Positions 63,669-64,000 of a DNA stretch of 64,000 nucleotides are shown here, piece by piece. Position 1 is the stretch's first letter. Every line of letters begins with the position of its first letter. The stretch comes from Nepenthes gracilis (Eukaryota; Streptophyta; Magnoliopsida; Caryophyllales; Nepenthaceae), in contig BSYO01000005.1 of NCBI GenBank assembly GCA_033239525.1, forward strand, positions 25,996,534 through 26,060,533, in the 5' to 3' direction. The translations under genes and the position numbers were made by a program. The notes below the pieces were generated by a model, which saw only the letters and a program-made list of their open reading frames with translations, was not told where the DNA came from and searched no databases.

Positions 63669-63911
63669 TTGCAAGGTAGATGGAAAAATCAGCAATACGG
63701 GACGGAAACAAAGGCCCTAGAAGTTTGGCAAGCGTCACCCCTGTTCCTCAAAGCACACCATCCAGCCGATCGCTTTTACCATGCTGTATTACAAGATGCC
63801 AATGACATAGAAGCAAGAAGGCATAGAATTGGTCGATCCTCTCGGAGTAAACTCTCCCTCCTTGACGAAACAAATGAGAGTGGAACAAGACAGTTGGAGG
63901 AGTCACTCTGA
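63669..63911 (+). CDS. Unrecognised ORF, doubtful
   Basis: 80 codons, starting MQGRWKNQQYGTE and rich in charged residues (EARRHRIGRSSRSKLSLLDETNES). It is hydrophilic, without signal peptide or membrane segment. Base composition is clearly higher in GC than its flanks, which end abruptly on both sides, as for an isolated exon or a captured fragment. No family recognised. Confidence 0.2.
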   Translation: MQGRWKNQQYGTETKALEVWQASPLFLKAHHPADRFYHAVLQDANDIEARRHRIGRSSRSKLSLLDETNESGTRQLEESL

Positions 63912-64000
63912 TGAGGATTCATCTCAATTCTAAATGTAATGTAAATGAGAAAAATTAAGACGATTTTTCATATAAAAAAAATAATTAAAACGAACTTTAT

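Larger units (their letters stand above)
61587..64000. other. AT-rich region, no gene recognised
   Basis: Two open frames stand out from the AT background because of mixed composition: minus 62323-62036 and plus 63669-63911. Neither resembles a family I know. The rest, including 62350-63650, holds only short AT-driven ORFs and no visible repeats shared with the left of the window. Confidence 0.45.

Overview
The window looks like nuclear DNA from a flowering plant, most likely a eudicot; I cannot name the species. The evidence is a Gnk2/DUF26 cysteine-rich receptor-like kinase (CRK) exon, a TauE/SafE-family membrane protein gene split by GT-AG introns, and plant-type LTR retrotransposons and Mutator-like (MULE) miniature elements in an AT-rich background. 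Only one protein gene appears complete (TauE/SafE, 4 exons, 56752-60246, + strand). A second is cut by the left edge (CRK exon 1, 438-1, - strand). The rest is mostly repeats.

Layout. 1-438: 5' exon of a CRK gene. 2516-5330: decayed Ty1/copia remains (a minus-strand LTR, a broken RT/RNase H fragment with an internal tandem duplication, and part of a second LTR on the + strand). 6093-9163: a dead paralogue of the CRK exon, split by two LTR-derived insertions (6553-8048 and 8255-9027). 10130-10386: a 257-bp MULE-type miniature element with a perfect 9-bp target-site duplication, followed by a 122-bp tandem duplication. 12449-15425: a large imperfect inverted repeat with arms of about 0.83 kb. 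15590-17900: a degenerate satellite of about 190 bp interrupted by an AT-rich element with terminal inverted repeats.

17.9-55.8 kb: the dominant feature, a tandem array of about sixteen 2.3-2.44-kb monomers. The left part is organised as a dimer (period about 4.87 kb), the right part as a trimer (period about 7.09-7.12 kb), so higher-order units have been copied recently. Each monomer carries a roughly 400-bp TRIM-like module (two direct repeats of about 120 bp around a GC-rich core with two hairpins and a polypurine tract) and the right end of the TIR element seen at 15880-17008. The array is broken by a 100-N gap (27208-27307) and by an LTR plus gag-leader retroelement fragment (27308-28652). 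It ends in a monomer with an internal deletion and a nested MULE miniature element with a 9-bp target-site duplication (55311-55543). Many small indels at matching positions near the gap look like consensus errors rather than biology.

56.7-60.2 kb: the TauE/SafE gene, with an LTR inside intron 3. 60589-61581: a solo LTR with a 5-bp target-site duplication. From there to the right edge I recognise no gene.

The strongest candidate for something undescribed is the 2.4-kb higher-order tandem array together with its TRIM-like module. No protein-coding system is visible in it. I propose it as a repeat-biology finding, not as an enzymatic or defence system.
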